Assembly (NCBI GenBank): GCA_021851405.1
Contig: JAJZDW010000009.1
Location: 44,924 to 108,923 of the forward strand
Direction of reading: 5' to 3'
Source of the DNA: Pseudomonadota bacterium
GTDB taxonomy: Bacteria > Pseudomonadota > Gammaproteobacteria > Steroidobacterales > Steroidobacteraceae
Length of the DNA stretch: 64,000 nucleotides
The notes beneath the pieces were generated by a model. The model was not told where the DNA came from. It saw only the letters and a list, made by a program, of their open reading frames with translations, and searched no databases. Shown piece after piece: positions 45,367 through 54,548 of this stretch (position 1 is the first letter of the stretch; each line of letters opens with the position of its first letter). The position numbers were made by a program, and so were the translations under genes.

Positions 45367-46488
45367 TCATTGCAGTCGGTGGCGGAACATCCACGATGCG
45401 GCGCTGAGGGTGACCACGGCGATCAGCGTCAGGGGCCACAGATCCGGCAGCAGCAGCCGGGGACCTGCGCTCTCCAGATACACCCGCTGGGCGATGTCGA
45501 TAGCGTAGCGCAGCGGATTGATCCGAGTGAAGTACTGCAGAACCCGCGGCATATTGGCGATCGGGGTGGTCAGGCCCGAGAGCAGCGTGAAGGGCATCAG
45601 CAGCACGAACGAATACAGCATGGCCTGCTGCATGGTATAGGAGAGTGCGGAGACTACCAGCCCGATGCCCACCGCCGCGAGCACGAACAGCACGAGTCCG
45701 CCGTAAAGGACAGCGAAGGATCCCTCGAACGGGATACGAAACCACAGCTGCGCCACCAGCAGCACGCCGCTCGCCTGCGCGATGCCGATCAGCATCGCCG
45801 GCAGCGCCTTGCCGGCCATGATTTCCGCCGGACGCATCGGGGTGACGAGCAGCTGATCGAAGGTGCCCTGTTCCCGCTCCCGGGCTACCGACATCGCGGT
45901 GAGCAGCAGCGTCTGCAGCAGCGTGAGCGTACCGATCAGACCCGGCACCATGTCCCAACGCGTGACCAGATTCGGGTTGTACCACGCCCGCGAGAGCAGA
46001 CTCACCGGGGGCTGCGGCGCACCGTGCGCGGCACGCCAGTGGGCGTTGAATGCAGAGATGACCGACTGGGCGTAACCGAGCGCCGTGTTGGCGGTGTTGG
46101 AGTTGCGTCCGTCGGCGATCAGCTGCACCTCGGCCGGTCGGCCGGCGGCGAGCCGCCGCGAGAAGTCCTGTGGAATGCTGATCGCAAGCAGCGCGCGCCG
46201 TGCATCGATAGCCGCGCGCAGATCCCGCTCGCGGCTCACCGTCGCGACGCGCTGAAACAGTCCGGTGCCATCGAAGCGCGCGATGAGTGCGGTCGCCGCC
46301 TCGCCCGAATCGCGGGCGAACAACACGTACGGCACTCGGTTCAGATCGTAACTCGCCGCGTAGCCGAACACGAGTGTCTGCACCAGCACGGGCACCAGCA
46401 GACTGAGCCGCGTGCGCCGGTCCTTCAGCACGGCGAGCAGCTCTTTGCGGGCGAGCGCCCAAATGCGCCGCAGCGGCAGCGGCAGCAT
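45367..46488 (-). CDS. ABC-2 drug exporter permease (YbhR-like)
   Basis: A 373-residue permease: one N-terminal helix (LVPVLVQTLVFGYA), a large periplasmic domain of ~140 residues (sugar- or drug-gate type), then five helices. The EREQGTFDQLLVTPMRPAEIMAGK coupling segment and FVLLMPFTLLSGLTTPIANMP are ABC-2 hallmarks. It is directly downstream of a sister permease with which it should form the heterodimeric pore. Confidence 0.92.
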   Translation of the reverse strand: MLPLPLRRIWALARKELLAVLKDRRTRLSLLVPVLVQTLVFGYAASYDLNRVPYVLFARDSGEAATALIARFDGTGLFQRVATVSRERDLRAAIDARRALLAISIPQDFSRRLAAGRPAEVQLIADGRNSNTANTALGYAQSVISAFNAHWRAAHGAPQPPVSLLSRAWYNPNLVTRWDMVPGLIGTLTLLQTLLLTAMSVAREREQGTFDQLLVTPMRPAEIMAGKALPAMLIGIAQASGVLLVAQLWFRIPFEGSFAVLYGGLVLFVLAAVGIGLVVSALSYTMQQAMLYSFVLLMPFTLLSGLTTPIANMPRVLQYFTRINPLRYAIDIAQRVYLESAGPRLLLPDLWPLTLIAVVTLSAASWMFRHRLQ

Positions 46489-47619
46489 TCAGGCGAGCCT
46501 CTTGCGGGTGATGGCCCCGAGTGCGAACCCGAGCACCCCGAGCATGGCGAGCAGCGCAAGCGCATTCGGCACGATCACCGCCCAGACGTCGCCGGCGAGA
46601 AACGTCGTCTGCAGCAGCGCCACGTAGTAGCGTGCCGGCAGCAGATAGGTGACCATCCGGATCGCCACCGGCATGCTGCGCAGGTCGAACAGCAGCCCCG
46701 AGAGCATGAAGGCGGGCATGAATGTGGCGAGCAGCGTCACCTGACTGGCGACCAGCTGGTTCTTCACCGCCGAGGAGATCAGCAGGCCGATGCCGAGCGC
46801 CACCAGCACGTAGAGCACCGACCCGGCGAACAGCACCACGACGGAGCCGCGCACCGGAACGTGAAACAGGAACCGACCGGCAAGCACGCACAACACCAGA
46901 CCGGCCATGCCGAGCACGAAATACGGGATGGTCTTGCCGAGCAGGATTTCGGTGCCCCGCACCGGTGTGACGAACAGCGCCTCGAAGGTGCCGCGTTCCC
47001 ACTCGCGGGCCACCACCATGGCGGTGAGGAACGCCCCGATCAGGGTCATCACCAGCACGATCAGGCCCGGCACGAGGAAGTAACGGCTGTCGTTGGCGGC
47101 GTTGAACCACAGCCGGCTCTGCACCTGCACCGGCCCGGCGAGTCCTGGGGCGCGGTGCGCCGACCAGGCCTCGACGACGCCGTTGACGTAGCCTTCGATG
47201 ATGCGCGCGGTATTGGCATCGGCGCCGGAGACGATCAACTGCACCTGCGCCCCGCCCGAGCGCACCTGACGGGCAAACCGCGGCGGCACCGTGAAGATGG
47301 CCGATACGCGCCCGCGCAGGAGCAACTGCTCGGCCGCGTGCAGTGAGGTGACGCCGCGAGGCGCGAAGTACGGGGAGAGCTGCAGCCGACCGATCAGGCT
47401 GCCGGCCAGACCCGAGCCGTCCTGGTTGAGCACCGCGATCGGAACGTTTTTCACATCGAGTGACAGCCCGTAGCCGAACAGCAGGATGAGGATGACCGGC
47501 AAGACCACGCCCATGGCGATGCTGGCCGGATCACGGATCATCTGCCGCCACTCTTTGCGCACCAGCGTGCCGATCCGCCCCAGGCGAGCCCGCAGGTCGC
47601 TCGATGGCACACCCGGCAT
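46489..47619 (-). CDS. ABC-2 drug exporter permease (YbhS-like)
   Basis: A 376-residue permease with the same layout as its neighbour. VVLPVILILLFGYGLSLDVKN forms the first helix; a periplasmic domain and the EWERGTFEALFVTPVRGTEILLGK coupling region follow; then FMPAFMLSGLLFDLRSMP. Its stop abuts the next permease start. Equivalent to E. coli YbhS. Confidence 0.92.
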   Translation of the reverse strand: MPGVPSSDLRARLGRIGTLVRKEWRQMIRDPASIAMGVVLPVILILLFGYGLSLDVKNVPIAVLNQDGSGLAGSLIGRLQLSPYFAPRGVTSLHAAEQLLLRGRVSAIFTVPPRFARQVRSGGAQVQLIVSGADANTARIIEGYVNGVVEAWSAHRAPGLAGPVQVQSRLWFNAANDSRYFLVPGLIVLVMTLIGAFLTAMVVAREWERGTFEALFVTPVRGTEILLGKTIPYFVLGMAGLVLCVLAGRFLFHVPVRGSVVVLFAGSVLYVLVALGIGLLISSAVKNQLVASQVTLLATFMPAFMLSGLLFDLRSMPVAIRMVTYLLPARYYVALLQTTFLAGDVWAVIVPNALALLAMLGVLGFALGAITRKRLA

Positions 47620-47622
47620 GGC

Positions 47623-49350
47623 TCAGCCCGCCCCGGCCGGCGCATCGGCCGCGCGCGCCTGTTCGATCACCGCGATGAACGCATCCTCCATCGTCGGCTC
47701 GTAGTCCGGCCGCTGCGGCGCACGCGCCCGCACCTCCGCGGGCGTGCCCTGCGCCAACACGCGCCCGGCATCCATGATCACGATGTGATCGCAGTACTCG
47801 GCCTCCGGCATGAAGTGAGTCGTCACCACCACCGTGACGCCCTGGGCCGCGAGCGCCGAGATTTGCCGCCAGAACGCGCGCCGCGCGAGCGGGTCGGCGC
47901 CGCTGGTCGGCTCATCGAGAAACAGGATGCGCGGCTCGTGCAGCAGCGCCGCGGCCATCGCCAACCGCTGTTTGAATCCACCGGGCAAGTCGGCCGCCGC
48001 GCCACGCGCGCCGGTGAGTTCGAACTGGTCCATGGCCCACTCGATGCGCTCGCGCCGCACCGCACCGTGCAACCCGTAGGCGCTGGCGAAGAACTCCAGG
48101 TTCTCGCGCACGCTGAGCGGGCCGTACAGGGAGAACTTCTGCGCCACGTAGCCGAGCTGGCCGCGCGCCGCATCGCCCGCCCGGGCGACGTCCACCGCAC
48201 CGATGCGCAGCACCCCGCCGCTCGGGACCAGCAGTCCGCACAGCATGCGAAACGTGGTGGTCTTGCCCGCCCCGTTCGGACCGAGCAGCCCGAAGATCTC
48301 GCCGCGCGCGACTGAGAAGCTCACCTGATCGACCGCGGTAAAGGCCCCGAAGCGCTTGACCAGGTCGCGCACCTCGATGAGTGCGCCACTGGCCTGCGGC
48401 GGGGCGTGGCGCAGCACGATGTCACTCGGCGCCTCGGGCGGCTGACGGCCGCGCAGCAGCACCATGAACCCATCCTCGAAGCGCGGCGTCACGGTCCGCG
48501 CGCCGGGCTCGGGCGCGCACTGCGGGTGTGCGCCGACGCAGCGCACCGTACCGGCATCGGGCACCGCATCGATCACCGACGCCTCCCCGAGCAGACGCGT
48601 CTGCAGGGTACGGGCGCTTTCCCCCGCGCTCGGCGTCAGTTTGAACGTGCGGCCGGCGGCGAGCCGGGTGATCTGCCCGGGCGCCTCCTCGGCGAGCACG
48701 CGGCCGGCCTGCAACACGATCACGCGGTCGGCGCCCTCGGCCTCATCGAGGTACGCGGTGCTCATCAGCACGGTCAGGCCCTCCTCGCGCACCAGACGGC
48801 GCACGATCTGCCACAGCTCCCGCCGCGAGAGCGGGTCGACCCCGACGGTCGGCTCATCGAGCAGCAGCAGCTGCGGGGGGCGCACCAGCGTGCACGCCAG
48901 GCCGAGTTTCTGCTTCATGCCGCCGGAGAGTTGCCCGGCGAGGCGCCCCTGGAAGCGCCCCAGATCGGTCATGTGCAGCAGTTGCGGGTAGCGCGCGGCA
49001 CGCGCCTCGCGGCTGACGCCGTGCAGGTCCGCATACAGATCGAGGTTCTCGCGCACCGTCAGGTCCTCGTACAGACCGAACTTCTGCGGCATGTAGCTCA
49101 CCTGCTCCTGGATGCGCTGCGCCTGACGCACCGGGTCGAGTCCAAGCACCCGCAACGAGCCGCGCTCGGGGCGCAATAGCCCGCAAACCAGCCGGATCAG
49201 CGTGGTCTTGCCCGCCCCGTCCGGCCCGATCAGCGCGCTCAGCGAGCCGGCCGGTACGCTGAGCGAGACGCCCGCGAGGGCCGGGGCACGCGGCCCGAAG
49301 GACTTATGCACCTCATGACACTCGAGCACGGCGGGCGCCGCGGCGTTCAC
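47623..49350 (-). CDS. Tandem ABC ATPase of the drug exporter (YbhF-like)
   Basis: A 575-residue protein with two complete nucleotide-binding domains. NBD1 has Walker A GPDGAGKTT, signature LSGGMKQKLG and Walker B LLLLDEPTVGVDP. NBD2 has GPNGAGKTT, LPGGFKQRLAM and ILFLDEPTSGADP. This duplicated layout is diagnostic of YbhF. It overlaps the HlyD gene start-to-stop by 4 bp and is 3 bp from the first permease. Confidence 0.95.
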   Translation of the reverse strand: MNAAAPAVLECHEVHKSFGPRAPALAGVSLSVPAGSLSALIGPDGAGKTTLIRLVCGLLRPERGSLRVLGLDPVRQAQRIQEQVSYMPQKFGLYEDLTVRENLDLYADLHGVSREARAARYPQLLHMTDLGRFQGRLAGQLSGGMKQKLGLACTLVRPPQLLLLDEPTVGVDPLSRRELWQIVRRLVREEGLTVLMSTAYLDEAEGADRVIVLQAGRVLAEEAPGQITRLAAGRTFKLTPSAGESARTLQTRLLGEASVIDAVPDAGTVRCVGAHPQCAPEPGARTVTPRFEDGFMVLLRGRQPPEAPSDIVLRHAPPQASGALIEVRDLVKRFGAFTAVDQVSFSVARGEIFGLLGPNGAGKTTTFRMLCGLLVPSGGVLRIGAVDVARAGDAARGQLGYVAQKFSLYGPLSVRENLEFFASAYGLHGAVRRERIEWAMDQFELTGARGAAADLPGGFKQRLAMAAALLHEPRILFLDEPTSGADPLARRAFWRQISALAAQGVTVVVTTHFMPEAEYCDHIVIMDAGRVLAQGTPAEVRARAPQRPDYEPTMEDAFIAVIEQARAADAPAGAG

Positions 49351-50402
49351 GCGCCGGACCCGCCCGGGGCGAGATACACGGTCGCCGGCATGCCCAGGCG
49401 CAGCTCATCGTGGGGATCCTTCACGAACACGCGGATCTCGTAGACCAGGCTGGTGCGCAACTCCGGGGTCTGCACCGACTTCGGGGTGAACTCGGCCGTG
49501 GACGAAATGAACCCCACCCAGCCGGCGAGGCGATGGTGGGTGAATGCATCGACCGCGATGCTCGCGGCCATGCCCGGATGCACGCGGGCGAGGTCGGTTT
49601 CCGGGATGTAGGCGCGCACCCACTTCGGGTTGGTGATCGCGAGCGTCAGCACCGGGCTTTGCGGCGAGACCATGTCGCCCGGCTCCCCGATGCGGGTGCG
49701 CACCAGCGCATCGAGCGGCGCGCGCAGCGTGGCATCGGCGAGTTCCTGGCGCAGCAGCGCGACCGCGGCACGGTCGGCCGCGAAGAGCGCGGTCGCTTGC
49801 GCGATATCCTCGCGCCTCGGTCCCAACACTGCCAGATGCAGCGCCTCTGACGCCACGCGCGTGCGGGCCGCCGCCACGGCCGCCGCGGCGCGCGCGTCCG
49901 TCACGTCCTGGCGGCTGACCGCCTGCCCGGCGGAGCGGCGAAACACCGAAGCGATGCGTGCGTACTGCGCGTGCATCTGGCGCTGCTGGGCGCGCGCGAG
50001 CGCCAGATTGGCCCGCGCCTGGGCGATCTCCTGCGGCCGACTGCCGTGCTGCAGGCGCTGCAGCGCGGCCTGCTCGGCCGCCGCGTGCGCCTCGGCTTCG
50101 GCCAGCATCGGCTGCAGGCGACGGGTATCAAGCTGCGCCAGGGCCTCGCCGCGGTGCACTGCGGCGCCTTCCTGCACTGCGATGCTCTCGATGCGCCCGC
50201 TGTCGTTGAACGCGAGGTTGACCTCACGCAGATCCACGTTGCCGTAGAGCACGATCGCACCGGGACCGGCCGAGCGCCCGGCAAACCACCACAGCACGAG
50301 GCCGGCCGCGACGAGCAAACCTGCGGCGAGCGCGAGCCGGCGGTGCCAGCGCGATGACGGCGCGGGCAGCGGCTGCGCCGGGTCGAGGGAGGGTGCGTTC
50401 AC
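49347..50402 (-). CDS. HlyD/YbhG-type membrane fusion protein
   Basis: A 351-residue protein. GTG at 50402 preceded by AGGAG decides the start; the open frame extends 50 codons upstream across the control region. One N-terminal membrane anchor (RLALAAGLLVAAGLVLWWFAG), then biotinyl-lipoyl halves (GRIESIAVQEGAAVHRGEAL), an alpha-helical hairpin rich in Ala/Gln (about 120-210) and beta-barrel domains. It bridges the inner-membrane transporter and the outer-membrane channel. Confidence 0.92.
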   Translation of the reverse strand: MNAPSLDPAQPLPAPSSRWHRRLALAAGLLVAAGLVLWWFAGRSAGPGAIVLYGNVDLREVNLAFNDSGRIESIAVQEGAAVHRGEALAQLDTRRLQPMLAEAEAHAAAEQAALQRLQHGSRPQEIAQARANLALARAQQRQMHAQYARIASVFRRSAGQAVSRQDVTDARAAAAVAAARTRVASEALHLAVLGPRREDIAQATALFAADRAAVALLRQELADATLRAPLDALVRTRIGEPGDMVSPQSPVLTLAITNPKWVRAYIPETDLARVHPGMAASIAVDAFTHHRLAGWVGFISSTAEFTPKSVQTPELRTSLVYEIRVFVKDPHDELRLGMPATVYLAPGGSGA

Positions 50403-50422
50403 GGCCTGACTCCTGGAGAGAC

Positions 50423-50466
50423 GCGATAATTTTCTATCGCTTGATACTTTTATGTCAATTGATACT
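50423..50466. promoter_or_regulatory. Operator cluster between YbhG-like and TetR genes
   Basis: GCGATA-6 bp-TATCGC is a perfect dyad at 50423-50440. It is followed at once by two direct TTGATACT copies at 50441-50448 and 50459-50466 (18-bp period), in an AT-rich island unlike its surroundings. It lies in the 119-bp divergent control region, so it is the likely binding site of the TetR-type repressor. Confidence 0.55.
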
Positions 50467-50521
50467 ATTACGGATGAACCGAACCGGCGGCCCACGCCGC
50501 CCCTGAAACGCACGCCCTCCG

Positions 50522-51253
50522 GTGAACAGCACACGCATCCGCCGAACCCCATCCGTTCGAGCCACGGCCGAATCCCCCCGCCCGCCCCCGCGCCGCGCCC
50601 GAGCGCGGCGCTACGCCTGCGGCGATGACACCCGGCGACGGATTCTCGAGACGGCCATCGAACTGTTCGCGCACCTCGGTTACTCGGGCGCCTCGACCCG
50701 CGCCATCGCGCAACGCGCCCGCGTCAGCCTGCCGGCCCTGCAGTACTACTTCGGCGGCAAGCCGGGCCTGCACCGTGCGTGCATCGAGTACATCACCGAG
50801 GACGTGCGTGCGCGGCTCGGCCCGCCCGCCGAACGGGCGCAGCTCGCGCTCGGCGCCGGCCGTCCGACGCGCCGGCAGCTGCTGCAACTGCTGCGCGGTG
50901 TGATCGAACCGCTCCTGGAGGGGCTGGCGAGTGAGCGGCCGGAGAGCTGGGCGCTGTTCTTCGCCCGCGCGCAGAGCGAACAGAACGAGGCGTTCGAAGC
51001 GATCTACGAGCGCATCGGGGGACGCCTGGTCACGCTGCTCACCGAGATCATCGGTCGGCTGCTCGGCGAGGTGGCCGCGCCGCCCGAGCCGCGCGTGCGC
51101 GCCGTGGCGATCGTCGCGCAGATCATGCTGGTCGGGCGCGCCCGGCCGGTGGTGCTGCACTCACTCGGCTGGCCGGACTTCGCCGGAGAGCGGCTCGCGA
51201 CGCTGCAGAGCATTCTGTGGCGCAGCATCGAGGCGAGCCTCGGCGGCCCCTGA
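50522..51253 (+). CDS. TetR-family regulator (CecR/YbiH-like)
   Basis: A 243-residue protein with a GTG start. After a basic, Pro/Arg-rich N-terminus the HTH spans about 35-85 (RRRILETAIELFAHLGYSGASTRAIAQRARVSLPALQYYFGGKPGLH). The C-terminal domain resembles CecR, with GVIEPLLEGLASERPESWALFFAREQS-like helices. In E. coli CecR sits beside and represses ybhGFSR; the divergent layout here is the same. The N-terminal 30 residues may be overlong; no better start is evident. Confidence 0.87.
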   Translation: MNSTRIRRTPSVRATAESPRPPPRRARARRYACGDDTRRRILETAIELFAHLGYSGASTRAIAQRARVSLPALQYYFGGKPGLHRACIEYITEDVRARLGPPAERAQLALGAGRPTRRQLLQLLRGVIEPLLEGLASERPESWALFFARAQSEQNEAFEAIYERIGGRLVTLLTEIIGRLLGEVAAPPEPRVRAVAIVAQIMLVGRARPVVLHSLGWPDFAGERLATLQSILWRSIEASLGGP

Positions 51254-51325
51254 TCCGCCCCGCGCGGGGCTCCCCGCCGCGCCCACTCCGCGGTACGATT
51301 ACCGCACCTGCCACCGCTGCTTGCC

Positions 51326-52162
51326 GTGCCGCGCCCAAAGCCCACACTCCGCCCCGCCGCCGCCTCGCACCGCCCCGTGAGTGCCGAGGAGACGCTCTAC
51401 CGCGCCGGCGATCCTGACTTCATGACGTCGCTGGCGCGTGGCCTGCACGTCATCCGCGCCTTCGCCGGGGTCGATCGCCGCCTCACCATTGCCGAGGTCA
51501 GCCGCGCCACGGGATTGACCCGCGCGGTGGTGCGCCGCTGTCTGTACACGTTGCGCGAACTCGGCTATGCGGCCAGCGACGGCCGCTCGTTCTATCTGCA
51601 GCCGCGCATCCTCAGCCTCGGCTATGCGTATCTGTCCACCACACCGCTCAGCACCGCTGCGCAGCCGATCCTGCAGGAGCTCAGCGAGCGGATCGGCGAG
51701 GCCACCACCGTCGCGGTGCTCGATGAGGGGGCCGTGGTCTACGTGGCGCGCGCCTCCACCCCGCGCATCATGTCGGTGACGCTCGGCGTCGGCAGCCGCC
51801 TGCAGGCGTACTGCACGGCGCTCGGCCGAGTGCTGCTGGCGAGTCTGCCGCCGGCGCAGGCCGACGCGCTGCTCGCCGACACGCACCTGACGGCGCACAC
51901 GCGCTTCACCGTCACCTCGCGCGAGCGGCTGCTCGAGATACTCGCCGAGGTCCGCGCCGCGGACTTCGCGCTGAACGATCAGGAACTCGAGATCGGTCTG
52001 CGCTCACTCGCCGTACCCGTGCGCAACGTGGTCGGCGCCACCGTCGCGGCCATGAATGTCAGCGCCCAGGCCTCGCGCCTCTCGAGCAGCGAGCTCATCG
52101 AGAGCGTGCTGCCGGCTCTGCGCGCGGCCGCCGAGCGGCTCGGCAGCCAACTCGCGCCGTAA
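51326..52162 (+). CDS. IclR-family regulator (PcaR/PobR-like)
   Basis: A 278-residue protein. HTH at about 30-90 (SLARGLHVIRAFAGVDRRLTIAEVSRATGLTRAVVRRCLYTLRELGY). The effector domain has the sequence YVARASTPRIMSVTLGVGSRLQAYCTALGRVLLASL, and AVPVRNVVGATVAAMNVSAQASR near its end, which is typical of the aromatic-catabolism PcaR/PobR branch. No aromatic-degradation genes are nearby, so its targets are elsewhere. Its start (GTG) is uncertain. Confidence 0.87.
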   Translation: MPRPKPTLRPAAASHRPVSAEETLYRAGDPDFMTSLARGLHVIRAFAGVDRRLTIAEVSRATGLTRAVVRRCLYTLRELGYAASDGRSFYLQPRILSLGYAYLSTTPLSTAAQPILQELSERIGEATTVAVLDEGAVVYVARASTPRIMSVTLGVGSRLQAYCTALGRVLLASLPPAQADALLADTHLTAHTRFTVTSRERLLEILAEVRAADFALNDQELEIGLRSLAVPVRNVVGATVAAMNVSAQASRLSSSELIESVLPALRAAAERLGSQLAP

Positions 52163-52203
52163 GGCGCGTTCCCGGCACCGGTGCCGGCGCGTACACTGCG
52201 CGG

Positions 52204-52806
52204 ATGTTCCGCTCCCTCACACCGGCCGTACTCGGCCTGATCATCGCCAACGTGGCGATTTTTCTGCTCGAGCAGGTGCTCCCCTCGGCGCTCGTGCTGC
52301 GATTTGCGCTCTGGCCGCTCGGACCGCACTTCCACCTCTGGCAGCTGGTGACCTACGCGTTCCTGCACGGCAGCTGGTGGCACATCTTCGGCAACATGTT
52401 CGGGCTGTTCGTGTTCGGCCCGGCGCTCGAGCAGTACTGGGGCAAGCGGCGCTTCCTGTTTTATTATTTCGTGTGCGTGATCGCTGCGGCGCTGACGCAG
52501 ATCGCCGTGCAGCATGCCACCGGCAGCAGCCAGGCGACGATCGGCGCCTCCGGCGGGGTGTTCGGCGTGCTGCTCGCCTTCGCCATGCTGTTCCCGCGCG
52601 CGCGGCTGCTGCTGCTCCTGCCGCCGATTCCGATGCCGGCCTGGCTGTTCGTACTGCTCTATGGGCTGCTCGAACTGTTCTTCGGCGTCACCGGCACCGA
52701 GCCTGACATCGGACATTTCGCGCACCTCGGCGGCATGCTCGGCGGGGCCATCCTGATGCTCTACTGGCGCTCGCGCTCCGCGCGCGCGCGCCGGCGACCG
52801 GGATAG
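52204..52806 (+). CDS. Rhomboid intramembrane serine protease
   Basis: A 200-residue, six-helix membrane protein. HGSWWHIFGNMFGLFVFG contains the conserved HxxxN region of helix 2. Ser116 in GASGGVFG is the nucleophile, and H174 in HFAHLGGMLGG is the catalytic His. It cleaves transmembrane substrates; targets unknown. A weak hairpin (GCTGCC/GGCAGC, about 52823-52845) follows. Confidence 0.92.
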   Translation: MFRSLTPAVLGLIIANVAIFLLEQVLPSALVLRFALWPLGPHFHLWQLVTYAFLHGSWWHIFGNMFGLFVFGPALEQYWGKRRFLFYYFVCVIAAALTQIAVQHATGSSQATIGASGGVFGVLLAFAMLFPRARLLLLLPPIPMPAWLFVLLYGLLELFFGVTGTEPDIGHFAHLGGMLGGAILMLYWRSRSARARRRPG

Positions 52807-52860
52807 CGGGAACTTTTGGGGCTGCCGTGAACTCTATGGCAGCTTGAGTCAGGAGGCGTC

Positions 52861-53784
52861 ATGATCAAGACTGAGCACCTGTGCAAGCGCTACCCCGCCG
52901 TGACGGCCGTCGAGGACGTCAGTTTCGAAGTCCGGCCGGGCGAAGTGCTTGGCTTTCTCGGTCCCAACGGCGCCGGCAAGACGACCACCATGCGCATGCT
53001 GGCCGGCTTCGTCACCCCGACCTCGGGGCGCGCGCGCATCTGCGGTCATGACGTCGAAGACGCGCCGCTCGCCGCCCGCCAGTCGGTCGGCTACCTGCCC
53101 GAGGGCGCTCCGTGCTACGGCGAGATGCGCGTCAGCGCATTTCTGGCGTTCATCGCCGAGCTGCGCCGCCTGGAGGGCGCACGCAAGCGTGCCCGCCTGG
53201 ACTACGTCATCGAGCGGCTGCAACTCGCGAGCGTGCTCGAACGGCAGATCGAGACGCTCTCGAAGGGATTTCGGCGCCGAGTCGGACTGGCGCAGGCCAT
53301 CATGCACGACCCTCCGGTGCTGATCCTCGATGAGCCCACCGACGGGCTCGATCCGAACCAGAAGTACGAGGTCCGCACGCTCATCGAGGAGATGGCCCAC
53401 GAGAAGATCATCGTCATCTCGACGCACATCCTCGAGGAGGTGGCCGCGGTCTGCACGCGCGCGATCATCATCGCGCGCGGCCGGATCGTCGCCGATGACA
53501 CGCCGCTGCAGCTGACCAGCCGCTCGCGCTACCACAATGCGGTGTCGCTGCAGTTGGCGCGCGCCGAGCAGCTCGAGACGGCCCGCGCGGCGCTTGCCGG
53601 ACTCGCGCAGGTCGAGCAGGTCGAGGTGACCGAGCGCGAGGCGCGCCTCACGGCGCTGCCGCGCGCCGGGGCGATGATCCTGCAGGAGGTCGCGACGCTC
53701 GCGGTGCAGCAGGGTCTGCAGCTGAAGGAGCTGCACCTGGAATCCGGACGCCTCGACGAAGTTTTTCGCACCATCACCGCCTGA
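52861..53784 (+). CDS. ABC transporter ATPase (GldA-like)
   Basis: A 307-residue ATPase with GGAGG just upstream of its ATG. Walker A GPNGAGKTT, signature LSKGFRRRVGLAQ and Walker B LILDEPTDGLDP are intact. A C-terminal extension (about 220-307) is typical of the GldA/NosF-like branch. It opens a four-gene cluster with a permease, a GldG-like protein and a DUF4340 protein. Confidence 0.93.
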   Translation: MIKTEHLCKRYPAVTAVEDVSFEVRPGEVLGFLGPNGAGKTTTMRMLAGFVTPTSGRARICGHDVEDAPLAARQSVGYLPEGAPCYGEMRVSAFLAFIAELRRLEGARKRARLDYVIERLQLASVLERQIETLSKGFRRRVGLAQAIMHDPPVLILDEPTDGLDPNQKYEVRTLIEEMAHEKIIVISTHILEEVAAVCTRAIIIARGRIVADDTPLQLTSRSRYHNAVSLQLARAEQLETARAALAGLAQVEQVEVTEREARLTALPRAGAMILQEVATLAVQQGLQLKELHLESGRLDEVFRTITA

Positions 53785-53804
53785 GGGCACATGCTGGGGG
53801 ACCG

Positions 53805-54539
53805 ATGCGCAACGTGGCACTGATCCTGCGCCGCGAGCTCGCGAGTTATTTCGCGACGCCGCTGGCGTATGTCTTCATCATCATATTCCTGGTGCTGGCG
53901 AACGCCTTCACGTTCTACATCGGCGCCTTCTACCAGCGCGGCCAGGCCGATCTGCGCCCGTTTTTCATGTTTCACCCCTGGCTGTACCTGTTCCTGATCC
54001 CGGCCCTGACCATGAAGCTGTGGGCCGAGGAGCGCAAATCCGGCAGCATTGAGCTGCTGATGACCCTGCCGGTCAAGGTGTGGGAAGCGGTGCTCGGCAA
54101 GTACCTGGCGGCCTGGCTGTTCACCGGCCTGGCGCTCGCGCTCACCTTCCCGATCTGGATCACGGTCAACTATCTCGGCAGCCCCGACAACGGAGTCATC
54201 TTCGCCTCCTACTTAGGCAGCCTGCTGCTCGCCGGTGGCTTCCTCGCCATCGGCTCGTGCATGTCGGCACTGACACGCAATCAGGTGGTGGCGTTCATTC
54301 TCGGGGTCTTCGCCTGCTTCGTGTTGCTGCTCGCCGGCTACCCGATGGTGCTCGATGCGTTTCGTGGCTGGGCGCCCCAGACGCTGATCGAGGCGATCGC
54401 CTCACTCTCGCTGCTGACACATTTCCAATCGATCACGCGCGGGGTACTCGAGCTGCGCGACGTGCTGTACTTCGTCATGCTGATCGGGTTCTTTCTGTTC
54501 ACCACCACGGTCGCAGTCGACCTGCGCAAAGCGGACTAG
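53805..54539 (+). CDS. ABC-2 permease (GldF-like)
   Basis: A 244-residue protein with six hydrophobic helices. It begins ILRRELASYFATPLAYVFIIIFLVL and contains LWAEERKSGSIELLMTLPVKVWEAVLGKYLAAW, the GldF/NosY-like coupling segment. 20 bp after the ATPase and 9 bp before the GldG-like gene. Substrate unknown. Confidence 0.92.
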   Translation: MRNVALILRRELASYFATPLAYVFIIIFLVLANAFTFYIGAFYQRGQADLRPFFMFHPWLYLFLIPALTMKLWAEERKSGSIELLMTLPVKVWEAVLGKYLAAWLFTGLALALTFPIWITVNYLGSPDNGVIFASYLGSLLLAGGFLAIGSCMSALTRNQVVAFILGVFACFVLLLAGYPMVLDAFRGWAPQTLIEAIASLSLLTHFQSITRGVLELRDVLYFVMLIGFFLFTTTVAVDLRKAD

Positions 54540-54548
54540 GAGCGCGGC

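Noticed and set aside
43805..47110. A single 1101-residue open frame covering an outer-membrane factor and part of the permeases
   Set aside because: Only the last 510 residues carry NodT/OprM homology and a lipobox start. The rest is the shadow of two well-supported permease genes on the same strand in another frame.
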